64,000 bases of DNA, taken from the NCBI RefSeq assembly GCF_019391655.1, contig NZ_JAHXPQ010000001.1, positions 496,001 through 560,000 of the forward strand. Direction: 5' to 3'. Shown here in pieces: positions 39,701 through 48,698 of the stretch. This DNA comes from Mucilaginibacter rivuli (GTDB taxonomy: Bacteria; Bacteroidota; Bacteroidia; Sphingobacteriales; Sphingobacteriaceae). The notes under the pieces were generated by a model. The model worked only from the letters and a program-made list of their open reading frames with translations, had not been told where the DNA came from and did not search any database. The translations under genes and the position numbers were made by a program. Each line of letters starts with the position of its first letter. Position 1 is the first letter of the stretch.

Positions 39701-41204
39701 TCCCATTAACGCGATATCGAAAGATGAGACACTTTCGGCTCATGGCCGTGAGTATGCACAGATCATCATGAAAAATGCCAACAGGATGGTCCGTTTTATT
39801 AACCAGTTGCTCGATCTGAGAAAAGTGCAGAGTGGCAAAGCGGTAATGAATATTACCGAAACAGAAATTATAGCCTTTGTTGAAAACATAGGCAGCTATT
39901 TCGATGAATTAGGAAAAGAAAAGGAAGTTGGGTTGAAAATTACGTCTAACGTTAAAAAACTACATGCATGGGTTGATTCGGAAAAACTGGATATCGTTAT
40001 CTACAACCTGTTAAGCAATGCCTATAAGTTTTCAGAAAAAGGCAGTGAAATAGTTATCAGGATTGAAAAGGACACAACATTGGGGTGTTTCAGCATAAAA
40101 ATTATTGACCAGGGAATTGGTGTGCCGCAAGATAAACTTGAAGATATTTTTGAGTTGTATTACGAAGGCGAGCATAAAACAACCGATAATCAAAAGGGTA
40201 CAGGTATTGGCCTTGCCCTGGCCAAAGAATTGATCGTTTTACATCATGGAAAAATTTCTGCTGCCAACAATGCAACTAAAGGCCTAACCGTAGCTATAGA
40301 GTTGAAGTTAGGTAAACCTGAAGTTACTGATGAAAAGGTGAATTTTTTAACCGGCGATGAATCGCATTTAAATCCTGATGAAGATTTTGAAGTATCAACC
40401 GTTTATGATAATGTTGATGCAATGGATGATGAGGTTGATCATCCACTGATACTTTTAGTAGAAGATAACAGTGATCTGAGGCGTTTTTTAGTAGTTCAGC
40501 TAAATGAAAGTTACAGGGTAGCCGAAGCAGAGAACGGCCAGGATGGTTACGAGAAAGCATTGAACTTATTGCCCGACCTGATTTTGAGCGATGTGATGAT
40601 GCCGGTAATGGATGGCATTCAAATGTTGGATAAACTGAAAAACGATGTATCAACAAGCCATATCCCGGTTGTGCTACTATCGGCCAAGTACTCTATCGAG
40701 AGCCAGTTGGAAGGGTTAAAATACGGAGCCGACCTTTATATTGCCAAACCATTTAATAATGAGCTTTTACTGGCATCATTAGCCAATATAATAAAGCGTA
40801 AAAAAATGTTTGAAACCGTTGTTAGCGGCCAGGGTAAAATAGTGCTGTCGCCCAGCGATGTGGTTATAACAGCTAAGGATGAAGATTTTCTTAAAAAAAT
40901 AATAAACGTTGTTGAAGAGGGTATGAGCGACCCTGATTTTAATATAGATGATTTTGCCGATGCCACCGGCATGAGCAGGTCGGTGTTTTTTAGGAAGCTA
41001 AAAACCCTTACCAATAGTTCGCCGGTTGAATTTCTGCGTGATATGCGTGTAAAGAGAGGCAAGCAACTATTAGATGCCGGCGAAACCAACATTGCCCAGG
41101 TTGCTTATGCAGTAGGTTTTAATGATGCCAAGTATTTTGGCGCCTGTTTTAAAAAACAATACCACTATACTCCGAGCGAATATGTCAAAAATTTAAACGC
41201 TTAG
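36795..41204 (+). CDS. Hybrid two-component system (HTCS) sensor/regulator
   Basis: 1469 residues from the ATG at 36795 (an in-frame TTG at 36786 is less likely; an ATG at 36807 is also possible). Signal-like segment (MKVCIIKFFGCLQAVMLVLC), double beta-propeller sensor with reg_prop repeats (GFIWFGTWDGVNRFDG, GQVWVGTYGAGLNLVD), Y_Y_Y domain (about 825-895), membrane helix (about 903-925), HisKA with His958 (NISHELRTP), HATPase (GTGIGLALAKEL), receiver with Asp1266 (ILSDVMMPVMDG) and AraC-type HTH (about 1375-1465). HTCS proteins activate nearby polysaccharide loci on binding a specific oligosaccharide in the periplasm. It lies between the GH63/GH2 pair and the pectin locus and is oriented toward the latter, so either or both may be its target (inference). 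It is a separate paralogue of the HTCS at 20973-25130. Confidence 0.95.
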   Translation: MNPKMKVCIIKFFGCLQAVMLVLCNFLYGQQIKCQVKHYSAEDGLSHEKVTSILKDKAGFIWFGTWDGVNRFDGHTFVNYKSYAGDNSNLRNNRIFALTEDHAGYLWILTDERQVYRFDKKNGHFFPALKVYGDVKPSKYLCTKIVPSKTGTIWLLSDEQGVVAVSKPYTDDPVITKYALNVSGAYHLPAKNISFFHEDKQQNIWIGTSNGLVQLIPDASGKYATSLLDHQYADHSFTSIVEDDKSIIFTTKDGFLVFYDKRSRQFVQTQFAQTQGLNGACISKKNNIIYCTTGTGDLLTVSRADMKVLSAVKVDTKPILSIYEDHADRLWIEPFDNGVFKYDLISKTLKYFTHKLYSANNIGTTYSAFEDSKGYTWINMKGHGFGYYDADKDAIDPFYNDPNFENYKFSNKVIHYYYDPTGVLWLSTEKRGLEKIVMLNNSFHQQLLVPRTFIQTENEVRTVYQDRESRLWVAAKEKLYTFFAGKKIDDVFINPPARGLHHVYGMCEDRDNNFWFATRENGLYKAEPVDNTRTKYRLTNFVNNANDPYSLSSNTVYSVIEDKIGQVWVGTYGAGLNLVDTKNNQTKFYNLNNVFKGYPKSIYQRIRHLATDPAGNIWMGTTDGLLILDPARGDINKFRFKGYNKVTGDKESLGNNDVQFVYKDNTGRMWLCTAGGGLNLALGNDPFKKTRFKAYTIKNGLSNDYTLSCVQDNSGKLWIATQKGISELNIPLQQFKNYDSNDGLPQTGFSESCSLKLPNGNIIFGMFSGYLQFKPEAMVDQKIDAKMALTSLQIDGKNVSAADDEQSILKTDINYTPDITLNYDENDLNLAFSILDYRTSDRQSYTYRMLGLDTGWTQSGINHLNANYSNLPPGNYTFQVKSINEDLYLRTPYKQLFITVLPPLWRTWWAYLAYVIMALIGLAIIRRTILTMLRLRHRIAVEQHLTELKLNFFTNISHELRTPLTLILNPINAISKDETLSAHGREYAQIIMKNANRMVRFINQLLDLRKVQSGKAVMNITETEIIAFVENIGSYFDELGKEKEVGLKITSNVKKLHAWVDSEKLDIVIYNLLSNAYKFSEKGSEIVIRIEKDTTLGCFSIKIIDQGIGVPQDKLEDIFELYYEGEHKTTDNQKGTGIGLALAKELIVLHHGKISAANNATKGLTVAIELKLGKPEVTDEKVNFLTGDESHLNPDEDFEVSTVYDNVDAMDDEVDHPLILLVEDNSDLRRFLVVQLNESYRVAEAENGQDGYEKALNLLPDLILSDVMMPVMDGIQMLDKLKNDVSTSHIPVVLLSAKYSIESQLEGLKYGADLYIAKPFNNELLLASLANIIKRKKMFETVVSGQGKIVLSPSDVVITAKDEDFLKKIINVVEEGMSDPDFNIDDFADATGMSRSVFFRKLKTLTNSSPVEFLRDMRVKRGKQLLDAGETNIAQVAYAVGFNDAKYFGACFKKQYHYTPSEYVKNLNA

Positions 41205-41383
41205 TCTTATCAAAACAACAACTAAGGCTCACTTACTAATATCTCTTTAAAAATTCAATCGATTGCGTAATTTCTCACCAATTAGGAACTGCCTATCAAT
41301 GTCATTCGCATCAAAAGGGCGTTAAAGGGCATTTAAATCAGTTTTTTGACCAAAATTTATGCCTAAATGGTCAATTTTTCTCC

Positions 41384-41413
41384 TTGATAAACGATATTAA
41401 ATTGCTATGTTTG
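41384..41413 (+). promoter_or_regulatory. Candidate Bacteroidota-type promoter of the pectin locus
   Basis: TTG (41384-41386), 19-nt spacer, TATGTTTG (41406-41413) fits the -33 / -7 TAnnTTTG consensus. The expected transcription start is about 41420, immediately before an inverted repeat. Confidence 0.6.
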
Positions 41414-41421
41414 ACATTAGA

Positions 41422-41455
41422 AACTCAGTGTTATTATAGATGTGATAACTGAGTT
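41422..41455 (+). promoter_or_regulatory. Inverted repeat at the predicted transcription start of the pectin locus
   Basis: AACTCAGT-G-TTAT (41422-41434) faces ATAACTGAGTT (41445-41455): 12 paired positions with one bulged G and a 10-nt loop. It could be an operator for a dimeric regulator or a 5'-end hairpin of the mRNA. Confidence 0.5.
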
Positions 41456-41620
41456 AAGAGCCAATAAACAATTATAACCGAATAGCAGGTTTAGTATTTT
41501 CTTGAACTAACTAACTAATAGCGTATGTAAAAACTTTACTACTTATCGCCGCGAGCTATGCTTGCCCATTTCCCTGCATCTTTTGTTTCTTAAATGAATA
41601 ATTGATTTAATTAAATAATT

Positions 41621-43882
41621 ATGATTAGAATTTTTTACGGTACAATTTTTATTTTTTTCATTGTTTTCCTTACATCTTCCTGTAAAAAGAAAGCGTTTGA
41701 CGATTACTTTGCCCGCCCTGATTCATTAGCTCAGCCTATTTATCAGCAACTGCAGGCTAAAGGTCGTTTTACCAATATATTGGCTTGTATTGATAAAGCC
41801 GGTTTTAAAACAACTTTAGGCACGGCCGGGTTTTGGACTTTTTTCGCCCCAAATGACGATGCTTTTAAAGCATATTTTCAAGCAACCGGTATTTCCGGTG
41901 TGGCAGCAATGGATTCGGTGACCGCGGCGTCCATCGTATCTTTCTGCCTGGTCCAGAATTCTTACCGCAAAGATCAGTTGGTTCAGTTTCAAACTTCAAA
42001 AGGTCCTACGCCAAACGACTCTTACCGCAGAAAAACAGCTTATTACGATTTTACTTATAAAGATCCCAGCCACTCGGGCGTGGTTGTAGCCAATAACCGT
42101 AATGGTAACTATGTTGTAAACGATAATAATAATAAATACATCCCTTATTTTATCGATGGATACTTTAACGTACAAGGCTTAACAGCCACGGATTATACAT
42201 CATTTTTTCCGGGCTCAACTTACACTGGTTTTAACGTTGCCGGAGCAAGGGTAATAAACGCCGATATTCCTGCAGAAAATGGTATTATTCATGAAATTGA
42301 TAAGGTAATAACGCCGATACCTAATATTGAGCAGTATATAACCAATAACCCTCAATACAGCGAGTTTAGAAAGCTGCTGGATATGGTAGCGATATATAGC
42401 TACAATGCTACCCTTACCCGCCGATACAATATTTTAACGGGTAAAAGCGATTCGGTTTTTATTAAATCTTACCCTACTTCGCTGGCATTTGCGCCTAATA
42501 ACGAAAGTTATTTAAACCTTACACAAACAGACGCGCAAGAGTTAGCGTGGACGATTGCTATCCCTACAAATACTGCCCTCCTTGCGTGGGAAAAAGAAAT
42601 ACTGGTTAACCTGGGTTCTTTTAAAAACGCACCATCTTCTGTTTTGATCGATTTGATAAACTCTTTCATGTGGAATACTACGGTATGGCCTAAAGATATT
42701 TTGACCACAAAAAACTTCCAGGTTCAATCGTCATCATTTGCAAGCGGCGATATTACTGACAGACAGGTGTTGAGTAACGGTAATTTTTATGGAACAAAGC
42801 TGGCGCATCAGGCCAACGTGTTCCGTTCGGTTTACGGCAAGGTTTACCTCGATCCTAAATACAGTTTAATGAACCGGATATTTTATGAATCGGATTTGAA
42901 AATAAGTACATCAAACCCGGCTTTTAAATATACCGTTTTTATGATGTCGGATGCTGAGGTGAAAAATCTCGGGTACAATTATGATAATGATCGCATTCAA
43001 TGGTCATACCTTGATCCGGCTACGCCAACCGCCACACCTACATTGAGTTTAAACCAGGACAGGCTTACCCGTATAGCCAGCATATCTGTAGTTAATACAC
43101 CTAACGGAGAGTTTGATAATTTATCAGGCACAGGTGTTGGCGAAACATTTAACGGCGAGTATGTCAAATTTATAAACAATAAAGTTTACGGCTCCGGTAA
43201 CGTTGTTGATGGAACTTCGGTTAGTATTGACAGTTCAAAACTGGCCTATAATGGTAAGGTATATTATACCAAAGGGCTGTTGCATTTTGCCGAGAATAGC
43301 GAAACTATGGCAAAATCTATCAAACGCCTGGGCACCTCAACCGATCCGGCTACCTTGGCAAGATTCAGCTATTTTTATCAATACTTAATAGGTTCGGCAT
43401 CGCTTTATAACGTAACGGTTGATGGTAGCGGTGTAGTAACATCAGAGAACATTATTGGGGTTCCGGTAGGTACTTTTTATACCGTATTTATCCCAACCAA
43501 TGCAGCAATAACCCAGGCTGTAAAAGATGGTTTGCTACCGGGTAACAAAACAACCGGCGCACCTAATTTTACTAACTCAACTCAAACAACCGCAGAGCAA
43601 CAAGCAGTAGCCAACTTTATTTTATACCATATACTTAATAAAAATACCGTTGCGCAAGACGGGAAAAAATCAGGGGTTTATGGAACCTTGCTGAACGATG
43701 TTTCGGGCAATACTAAAACAGTAACAGTTTTCTACTCAAACCCAGCTGATCCAAATACGATGGAGGTGAGAGATGCGCGCTATGTAAGCGGACAAGGTTC
43801 AACTGTAACACTTGCGGGTAGCAATAACCTGGCTAACCGCACCTTGATCCACTCTATTAACAAGGTATTGAATTTTAATTAA
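41621..43882 (+). CDS. Large FAS1 (fasciclin)-repeat surface lipoprotein
   Basis: A 753-residue lipoprotein with a very hydrophobic signal and lipobox TSSC (Cys21) followed by KKK. At least three FAS1-like repeats are visible: the first (about 40-232) with GFWTFFAPNDDAF and NGIIHEIDKVI, a divergent central one (about 235-560) with TSLAFAPNNESY and TIAIPTNTALLAW, and the last (about 565-753) with FYTVFIPTNAAI, ANFILYHILN and RTLIHSINKVL. FAS1 repeats are adhesive or ligand-binding modules elsewhere. As first gene of the pectin operon, 7 nt before a susC gene, it most likely serves as a surface glycan-binding or receptor-associated protein. This is inference; no enzyme motif is seen. Confidence 0.83.
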   Translation: MIRIFYGTIFIFFIVFLTSSCKKKAFDDYFARPDSLAQPIYQQLQAKGRFTNILACIDKAGFKTTLGTAGFWTFFAPNDDAFKAYFQATGISGVAAMDSVTAASIVSFCLVQNSYRKDQLVQFQTSKGPTPNDSYRRKTAYYDFTYKDPSHSGVVVANNRNGNYVVNDNNNKYIPYFIDGYFNVQGLTATDYTSFFPGSTYTGFNVAGARVINADIPAENGIIHEIDKVITPIPNIEQYITNNPQYSEFRKLLDMVAIYSYNATLTRRYNILTGKSDSVFIKSYPTSLAFAPNNESYLNLTQTDAQELAWTIAIPTNTALLAWEKEILVNLGSFKNAPSSVLIDLINSFMWNTTVWPKDILTTKNFQVQSSSFASGDITDRQVLSNGNFYGTKLAHQANVFRSVYGKVYLDPKYSLMNRIFYESDLKISTSNPAFKYTVFMMSDAEVKNLGYNYDNDRIQWSYLDPATPTATPTLSLNQDRLTRIASISVVNTPNGEFDNLSGTGVGETFNGEYVKFINNKVYGSGNVVDGTSVSIDSSKLAYNGKVYYTKGLLHFAENSETMAKSIKRLGTSTDPATLARFSYFYQYLIGSASLYNVTVDGSGVVTSENIIGVPVGTFYTVFIPTNAAITQAVKDGLLPGNKTTGAPNFTNSTQTTAEQQAVANFILYHILNKNTVAQDGKKSGVYGTLLNDVSGNTKTVTVFYSNPADPNTMEVRDARYVSGQGSTVTLAGSNNLANRTLIHSINKVLNFN

Positions 43883-43889
43883 GTAGTTT

Positions 43890-46800
43890 ATGAAAATAAC
43901 ATTATTAAGAATAACTTATTTTTTATTGATGCTAAGCACCTGCTTACCTTTAATGTTAAGTGCGCAGGCACCTGCAAAGGTTATTGTACGCGGAAAGGTT
44001 ATTGATGCTAAAGATAAATTGGGCATACCCGGAGCATCTGTTGTAGAACTGGATAAAGATAAACGCGTTATAACGGGTATATTAACAGATCTGGACGGAA
44101 ACTTTGCATTGCGCGTATCTGATGTTCATAACCAGATACAGGTTTCTTTTATCAGCTATAAAACATTTTCGGAGCCAATAAATGGCCGTACGGTAATTAA
44201 TGTATCACTTACTTCAACATCTAAAACACTAGCGGGTGTAGAAATTACAGGTGTTGCCACGCCAAATACCGGTAATGGTTTAAATATCGATAAACGCGAC
44301 CTTACCACCTCAACAGCAACTATTAACGCAAAAGATCTGGCAGAACTTTCTGCCACCTCGATTGACCAGGCTTTGCAAGGCCGTTTACCCGGTGTTGATA
44401 TCGGTACCACATCGGGCGATCCCGGTGCACCAATGTCTATCCGTATCAGGGGTACCAGCGCTATAAACGGCTCGTCAAACCCGCTTATCGTATTGGATGG
44501 ATTGCCTTATGATATCAATATTCCTTCTGATTTTAGTTTTCAATCAGCTGATGAGCAGGGGTATGCTCAATTGCTAAACATTGCCCCCAGCGATATTAAA
44601 GACATTACTGTATTAAAGGATGCTGCATCAACTGCAATTTGGGGCGCAAGGGCCGCAAATGGAGTACTGGTAATAACAACCAAACGTGGAGCCATTGGTA
44701 AACCAATATTTAATTATAATTTCAGGGGTACTATCCAAAACCAGCCTAAACCATTACCGCTATTAAATGGTGATCAGTATTCGGAGTTGATCCCCGAAGA
44801 GATAGCAAACAGGGGGGGCTTGCCTATTAACATATTAAACTTCCCTGAGTTTAACTATGATAAGCGTGACCCTTTCAATTACTACAACTATAGTAACAAT
44901 ACCGATTGGATTGGCGCTATTACACAAACAGGCTATATCCAGAATCATAATATTTCGATGCAGGGTGGTGGCGATAAGGCCAGGTATTTTGCATCTGTTG
45001 GTTATATTAACCAACGCGGTACAACCCTTGGTACTGCGTTAAGCAATATTACCAGTAGAATTAATCTTGACTATACTGTTTCAAACCGGATATCTTTCCT
45101 TACAGATATTGCTTACACTCATGTTGATAATAATTTAAACTATACAACCGCTTTGCGTAGTATGGCTTATAATAAAATGCCTAACATGAGCATTTATCAA
45201 TATGACGAATATGGTAACCAAACTCCTGTTTTCTTTTCTCCGGCATCAAACATACAGGGCCAGTACCCATCAACAGCAAACCCTGTTGCACTGGCCAAAG
45301 CTGCCGTAGCTACACAAACCGGCGAGCGTATCACCCCACGCTTTAACCTGAGGTATTCTATATTACCATCGGTACTGCAAACTACTTTTGATATACGTTT
45401 TGATATCAACAATGTTAAATCAAAAAGCTTTTTGCCACAAATTGCAACAGGGCGGCCTTCAACAGAGGCTGTAGTTAACCGGGCTGCAGATGTTGATGGC
45501 GACTCTTATGCTATAGATAGCAAGTTTAACCTTATCTATACACCGCGCTTTAAATCAGATAAGCACACTTTGCAAACCTTGTTATCATTCCAAACCAGTG
45601 ATGCTAAAACGTTGTCGCAAAATATTACTACCGCCAACTCTGCATCATCAAACCTGCAGGATGCTGCCGATGCGGCAAGGATACAAAGCGGTGATTTTGT
45701 TTTAAGCACCACTAATGTTCAAACCCGTTCAATAGGGCTTGTGCTATCAAATCAGTACTCGCTTTTAGATAGGTACATTATTAATGTTGGCGCCCGTTTA
45801 GATGGTAACTCGTTAATTGGAAGCACTAACCGTTATAGGATATCACCGTCTATCTCGTCAAGATGGCGTGTTTCCGGCGAGCCTTTTATGGCTAAAGTAA
45901 AAGCGATAAACGATCTGAGTCTCAGATTCAGTTTTGGTGCTACACCGCAAGCCCCCGATCCTAAATACGCTTATGGTTATTATAATACCTATTCGCCTAC
46001 TACATCATCTTATGCCGGCCAATCTGGCATACAAGCCAGCAATATCGGTTTAGATAATCTTAAGTACCAAACCTTGTACGGAACGGATCTGGGCCTAAAC
46101 TTCTGGGCGTTTAAAAATCGTGTGATGATCGATGTTGATTATTATAATAACAAAACTAACGACCTTTTATTTAACGGGTTAAATATACCGGCATATACCG
46201 GCTTTACAACCCTTAATGCAAACGTTGGTACATTGGTTAACCGTGGCCTTGAAATAGGTATTACCACAATAATAGTTAAAACCAAAAAACTACAAGTAAA
46301 TTTTGACTTTAACATAGCTAAAAATGAAAACGTTATGGAAAGCATATCCGATCAGTACCCAAGCTCGGATGGAAAACGTGTAGATCAGAATGGTGTTTAC
46401 AGAACATTTTTACAGGTTGGCAATCCATTTGGTTCTTTTTACGGGTTTAGGTATAAAGGGGTTTATAAAGATCAGCAAGCAACTATTGCTACAGGTATAT
46501 CAGGTAACCCAATTATCACACCGAGTGGCCAAACAGTTTACATGAGGTTTAACTACCCACAAACGGATTATGTTTTCCAGGCCGGCGATGCGAAGTATGA
46601 AGATATTAACCATGATGGTAATATCAACGCAGATGACATAGTTTACCTGGGTAACGGTACACCAAAAGTAACTGGTGGTTTTGGGCCCACTGTAACTATA
46701 AACGGTAACCTGAAGATAAATGCCTTCTTTGTATACAAATTAGGTTACCAGTTAATTAACCAAAACTTAATTACTACCACCAATATGTATGGTTACAATA

Positions 46801-47165
46801 ACCAGAGCACGGCTGTATTGCGCAGATGGCGTAACCCTGGCGATATTACAGATATGCCAAGAGCTTTGCAAGGAACCGGATATAACTGGTTAGGATCTGA
46901 CAGGTATGTTTCAGATGCATCGTTTTGCAGGTTACAGTCGGTTACGGTTAGGTATAGTTTAGCTAAACAGTTACTTGATAAACTGCAGTTAAAATCTGCC
47001 AGTATTTATGTAACTGCCGAAAACCTGTTTACCATAACAAATTATCTTGGTGTTGAACCTGATGTATCTACCAGAGGATTAAATACACCGTTTAGTTATG
47101 CCTCAGATGCATCATTAACACCTGCATCAAAGAATTTTTCATTAGGACTTACAGTAGGCTTTTAA
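43890..47165 (+). CDS. SusC-type TonB-dependent receptor
   Basis: A 1091-residue receptor with all SusC parts: a signal peptide ending near LSAQ (residue 25), a carboxypeptidase-D-like beta-sandwich (about 31-110, VRGKVIDAKDKLGIPGASVV... TDLDGNFAL), a plug (about 120-260, IDQALQGRLPGVDI, IRIRGTSAINGSSNPLIVLDG, DITVLKDAASTAIWGARAANG), and a C-terminal 22-strand barrel ending in NFSLGLTVGF. It should import oligosaccharides across the outer membrane with the SusD encoded 15 nt downstream. It lies only 7 nt after the FAS1 gene. Oligogalacturonides are the expected cargo because PL10 and GH28 genes close the locus; that is inference. Confidence 0.96.
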   Translation: MKITLLRITYFLLMLSTCLPLMLSAQAPAKVIVRGKVIDAKDKLGIPGASVVELDKDKRVITGILTDLDGNFALRVSDVHNQIQVSFISYKTFSEPINGRTVINVSLTSTSKTLAGVEITGVATPNTGNGLNIDKRDLTTSTATINAKDLAELSATSIDQALQGRLPGVDIGTTSGDPGAPMSIRIRGTSAINGSSNPLIVLDGLPYDINIPSDFSFQSADEQGYAQLLNIAPSDIKDITVLKDAASTAIWGARAANGVLVITTKRGAIGKPIFNYNFRGTIQNQPKPLPLLNGDQYSELIPEEIANRGGLPINILNFPEFNYDKRDPFNYYNYSNNTDWIGAITQTGYIQNHNISMQGGGDKARYFASVGYINQRGTTLGTALSNITSRINLDYTVSNRISFLTDIAYTHVDNNLNYTTALRSMAYNKMPNMSIYQYDEYGNQTPVFFSPASNIQGQYPSTANPVALAKAAVATQTGERITPRFNLRYSILPSVLQTTFDIRFDINNVKSKSFLPQIATGRPSTEAVVNRAADVDGDSYAIDSKFNLIYTPRFKSDKHTLQTLLSFQTSDAKTLSQNITTANSASSNLQDAADAARIQSGDFVLSTTNVQTRSIGLVLSNQYSLLDRYIINVGARLDGNSLIGSTNRYRISPSISSRWRVSGEPFMAKVKAINDLSLRFSFGATPQAPDPKYAYGYYNTYSPTTSSYAGQSGIQASNIGLDNLKYQTLYGTDLGLNFWAFKNRVMIDVDYYNNKTNDLLFNGLNIPAYTGFTTLNANVGTLVNRGLEIGITTIIVKTKKLQVNFDFNIAKNENVMESISDQYPSSDGKRVDQNGVYRTFLQVGNPFGSFYGFRYKGVYKDQQATIATGISGNPIITPSGQTVYMRFNYPQTDYVFQAGDAKYEDINHDGNINADDIVYLGNGTPKVTGGFGPTVTINGNLKINAFFVYKLGYQLINQNLITTTNMYGYNNQSTAVLRRWRNPGDITDMPRALQGTGYNWLGSDRYVSDASFCRLQSVTVRYSLAKQLLDKLQLKSASIYVTAENLFTITNYLGVEPDVSTRGLNTPFSYASDASLTPASKNFSLGLTVGF

Positions 47166-47180
47166 GATTAGATCAATATT

Positions 47181-48695
47181 ATGATAAAGAAGATAAAATT
47201 TTCAGTACTAATAATTATCACCATTGTTTGTTCTTCATCATGTTCAAAATGGTTGGAAACAAAGCCTGTTGATGGTAGGATAAGAGAGGATTATTGGAAA
47301 ACACAAGAGCAGTTGCGCGCCGCGGTTGTGGGCTGTTATGTATCGTTGGCAAACTCAACACTTGTTCAAAATATGTTTTTATGGGGCGAGTTAAGAGCCG
47401 ATATGATTAGTTTAACACCAACCACTACCCCCGAAGAAATACAATACGCATCGGCAAACATATTATCTACCAGTTCGATAACCAAATGGAACACAGTTTA
47501 CTCGGTTATAAATAACTGTAATACGGTAATACAATTCGGTCCTTCGGTTTTACAAAATGATCCAACTTTAACACAGGCCCAGCTAAATGCTTATTTAGCC
47601 GAGGCAAAGGCAATGAGGGCCTTGATGTATTTTTACCTTGTTCGCACATTTGGCGAAGTACCTTTGCAACTTAAAGCATCATCAAGCGATTCCGACATTC
47701 AATTGCTTGCTAAAAGCAGTCGCGAAGATGTTTTAAAAGTTGTAGTTGATGATTTAACATTTGCAGAGCAGTATGCGGTATTAAACTTTGGCACAGATGC
47801 AAGGCTGAATAAAGGCAGAATAACCCGCTACGGTGTATATGCCATAGAAGCAGACGTGTACCTGTGGATGGCAGGTGCTGATCATCCTGATTATTATACC
47901 AAATGTATTGATGCCTGTGATAAAGTGATCAATTCGGGCTCATTCGGGCTTATTGATGGTTCATCGCAAATTGATTGGTACACCAACCTGTATTTCAATG
48001 GAAACTCAAACGAAAGTATTTTCGAAATTCAGTTTGATAGTCAGTTGCTCAATCCTTTTTATAGCATGTTTGGCGATCCGTCGAAAAAACGTTTCTTAGC
48101 AGCTCCCACACTTATGGATCAGGTTTTTACAACAGACCCTGTTGATCCTAATAAAATAAAAGATATCCGTGGCGATGCAGGATCACTGCGTGCAACTGAT
48201 AACGTGATATGGAAATTTGCCGGAACGCCTGCAATAAACACCATCAGAACCCAGCCTTTATCATACGCTCACTGGTTTTTTTACAGGTATGCCGATATCT
48301 TATTATTGAAGGCAGAGGCCTGTGCCTGGAGCTCAAGGGGGCAGGATGCTTTAGATCTGATCAACGCTGTACGTAAAAGGGCAGGTGCTCTTTCCGGTTC
48401 ACAGCAATTTCCGTCGTTAACCGATGCCGAAGATATTACTGAATATATCCTGGCCGAGCGCCAGCGTGAATTTGCTTTTGAAGGCAAAAGATGGTTTGAT
48501 GTATTGAGATGCGCCAAACGCGATAATTACGCTCATATGGACCTCATATTCCCTATAGTAGGAACAAATGCAGGTTCGGGCAAAGGATTATTAATACAAG
48601 GGAAATATGCTGATGTCCGCAGCCATTATTTGCCTATCAACATAGATGAGTTAACAGCGGATAAAAACTTAGTTCAAAACCCTTTTTATCAATAA
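47181..48695 (+). CDS. SusD-family surface lipoprotein
   Basis: A 504-residue SusD homologue. Lipoprotein signal with lipobox SSSC (Cys21) followed by SKWLETKPVDGRI, then the helical scaffold (YLAEAKAMRALMYFYLVRTFGE; YADILLLKAEACAW; RQREFAFEGKRWFDVLR) and the terminal SHYLPINIDELTADKNLVQNPFY. It caps the SusC barrel encoded 15 nt upstream and binds glycan at the surface. Only 3 nt separate it from the following FAS1 gene, showing tight operon organisation. Ligand predicted to be pectic oligosaccharides from locus content only. Confidence 0.95.
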   Translation: MIKKIKFSVLIIITIVCSSSCSKWLETKPVDGRIREDYWKTQEQLRAAVVGCYVSLANSTLVQNMFLWGELRADMISLTPTTTPEEIQYASANILSTSSITKWNTVYSVINNCNTVIQFGPSVLQNDPTLTQAQLNAYLAEAKAMRALMYFYLVRTFGEVPLQLKASSSDSDIQLLAKSSREDVLKVVVDDLTFAEQYAVLNFGTDARLNKGRITRYGVYAIEADVYLWMAGADHPDYYTKCIDACDKVINSGSFGLIDGSSQIDWYTNLYFNGNSNESIFEIQFDSQLLNPFYSMFGDPSKKRFLAAPTLMDQVFTTDPVDPNKIKDIRGDAGSLRATDNVIWKFAGTPAINTIRTQPLSYAHWFFYRYADILLLKAEACAWSSRGQDALDLINAVRKRAGALSGSQQFPSLTDAEDITEYILAERQREFAFEGKRWFDVLRCAKRDNYAHMDLIFPIVGTNAGSGKGLLIQGKYADVRSHYLPINIDELTADKNLVQNPFYQ

Positions 48696-48698
48696 GTC

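Larger units (their letters stand above)
41205..41620. other. Intergenic leader region of the pectin locus
   Basis: A 416-nt AT-rich gap with no gene. It contains the candidate promoter at 41384-41413 and the palindrome at 41422-41455, leaving a ~200-nt untranslated leader before the first FAS1 gene. Confidence 0.55.
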
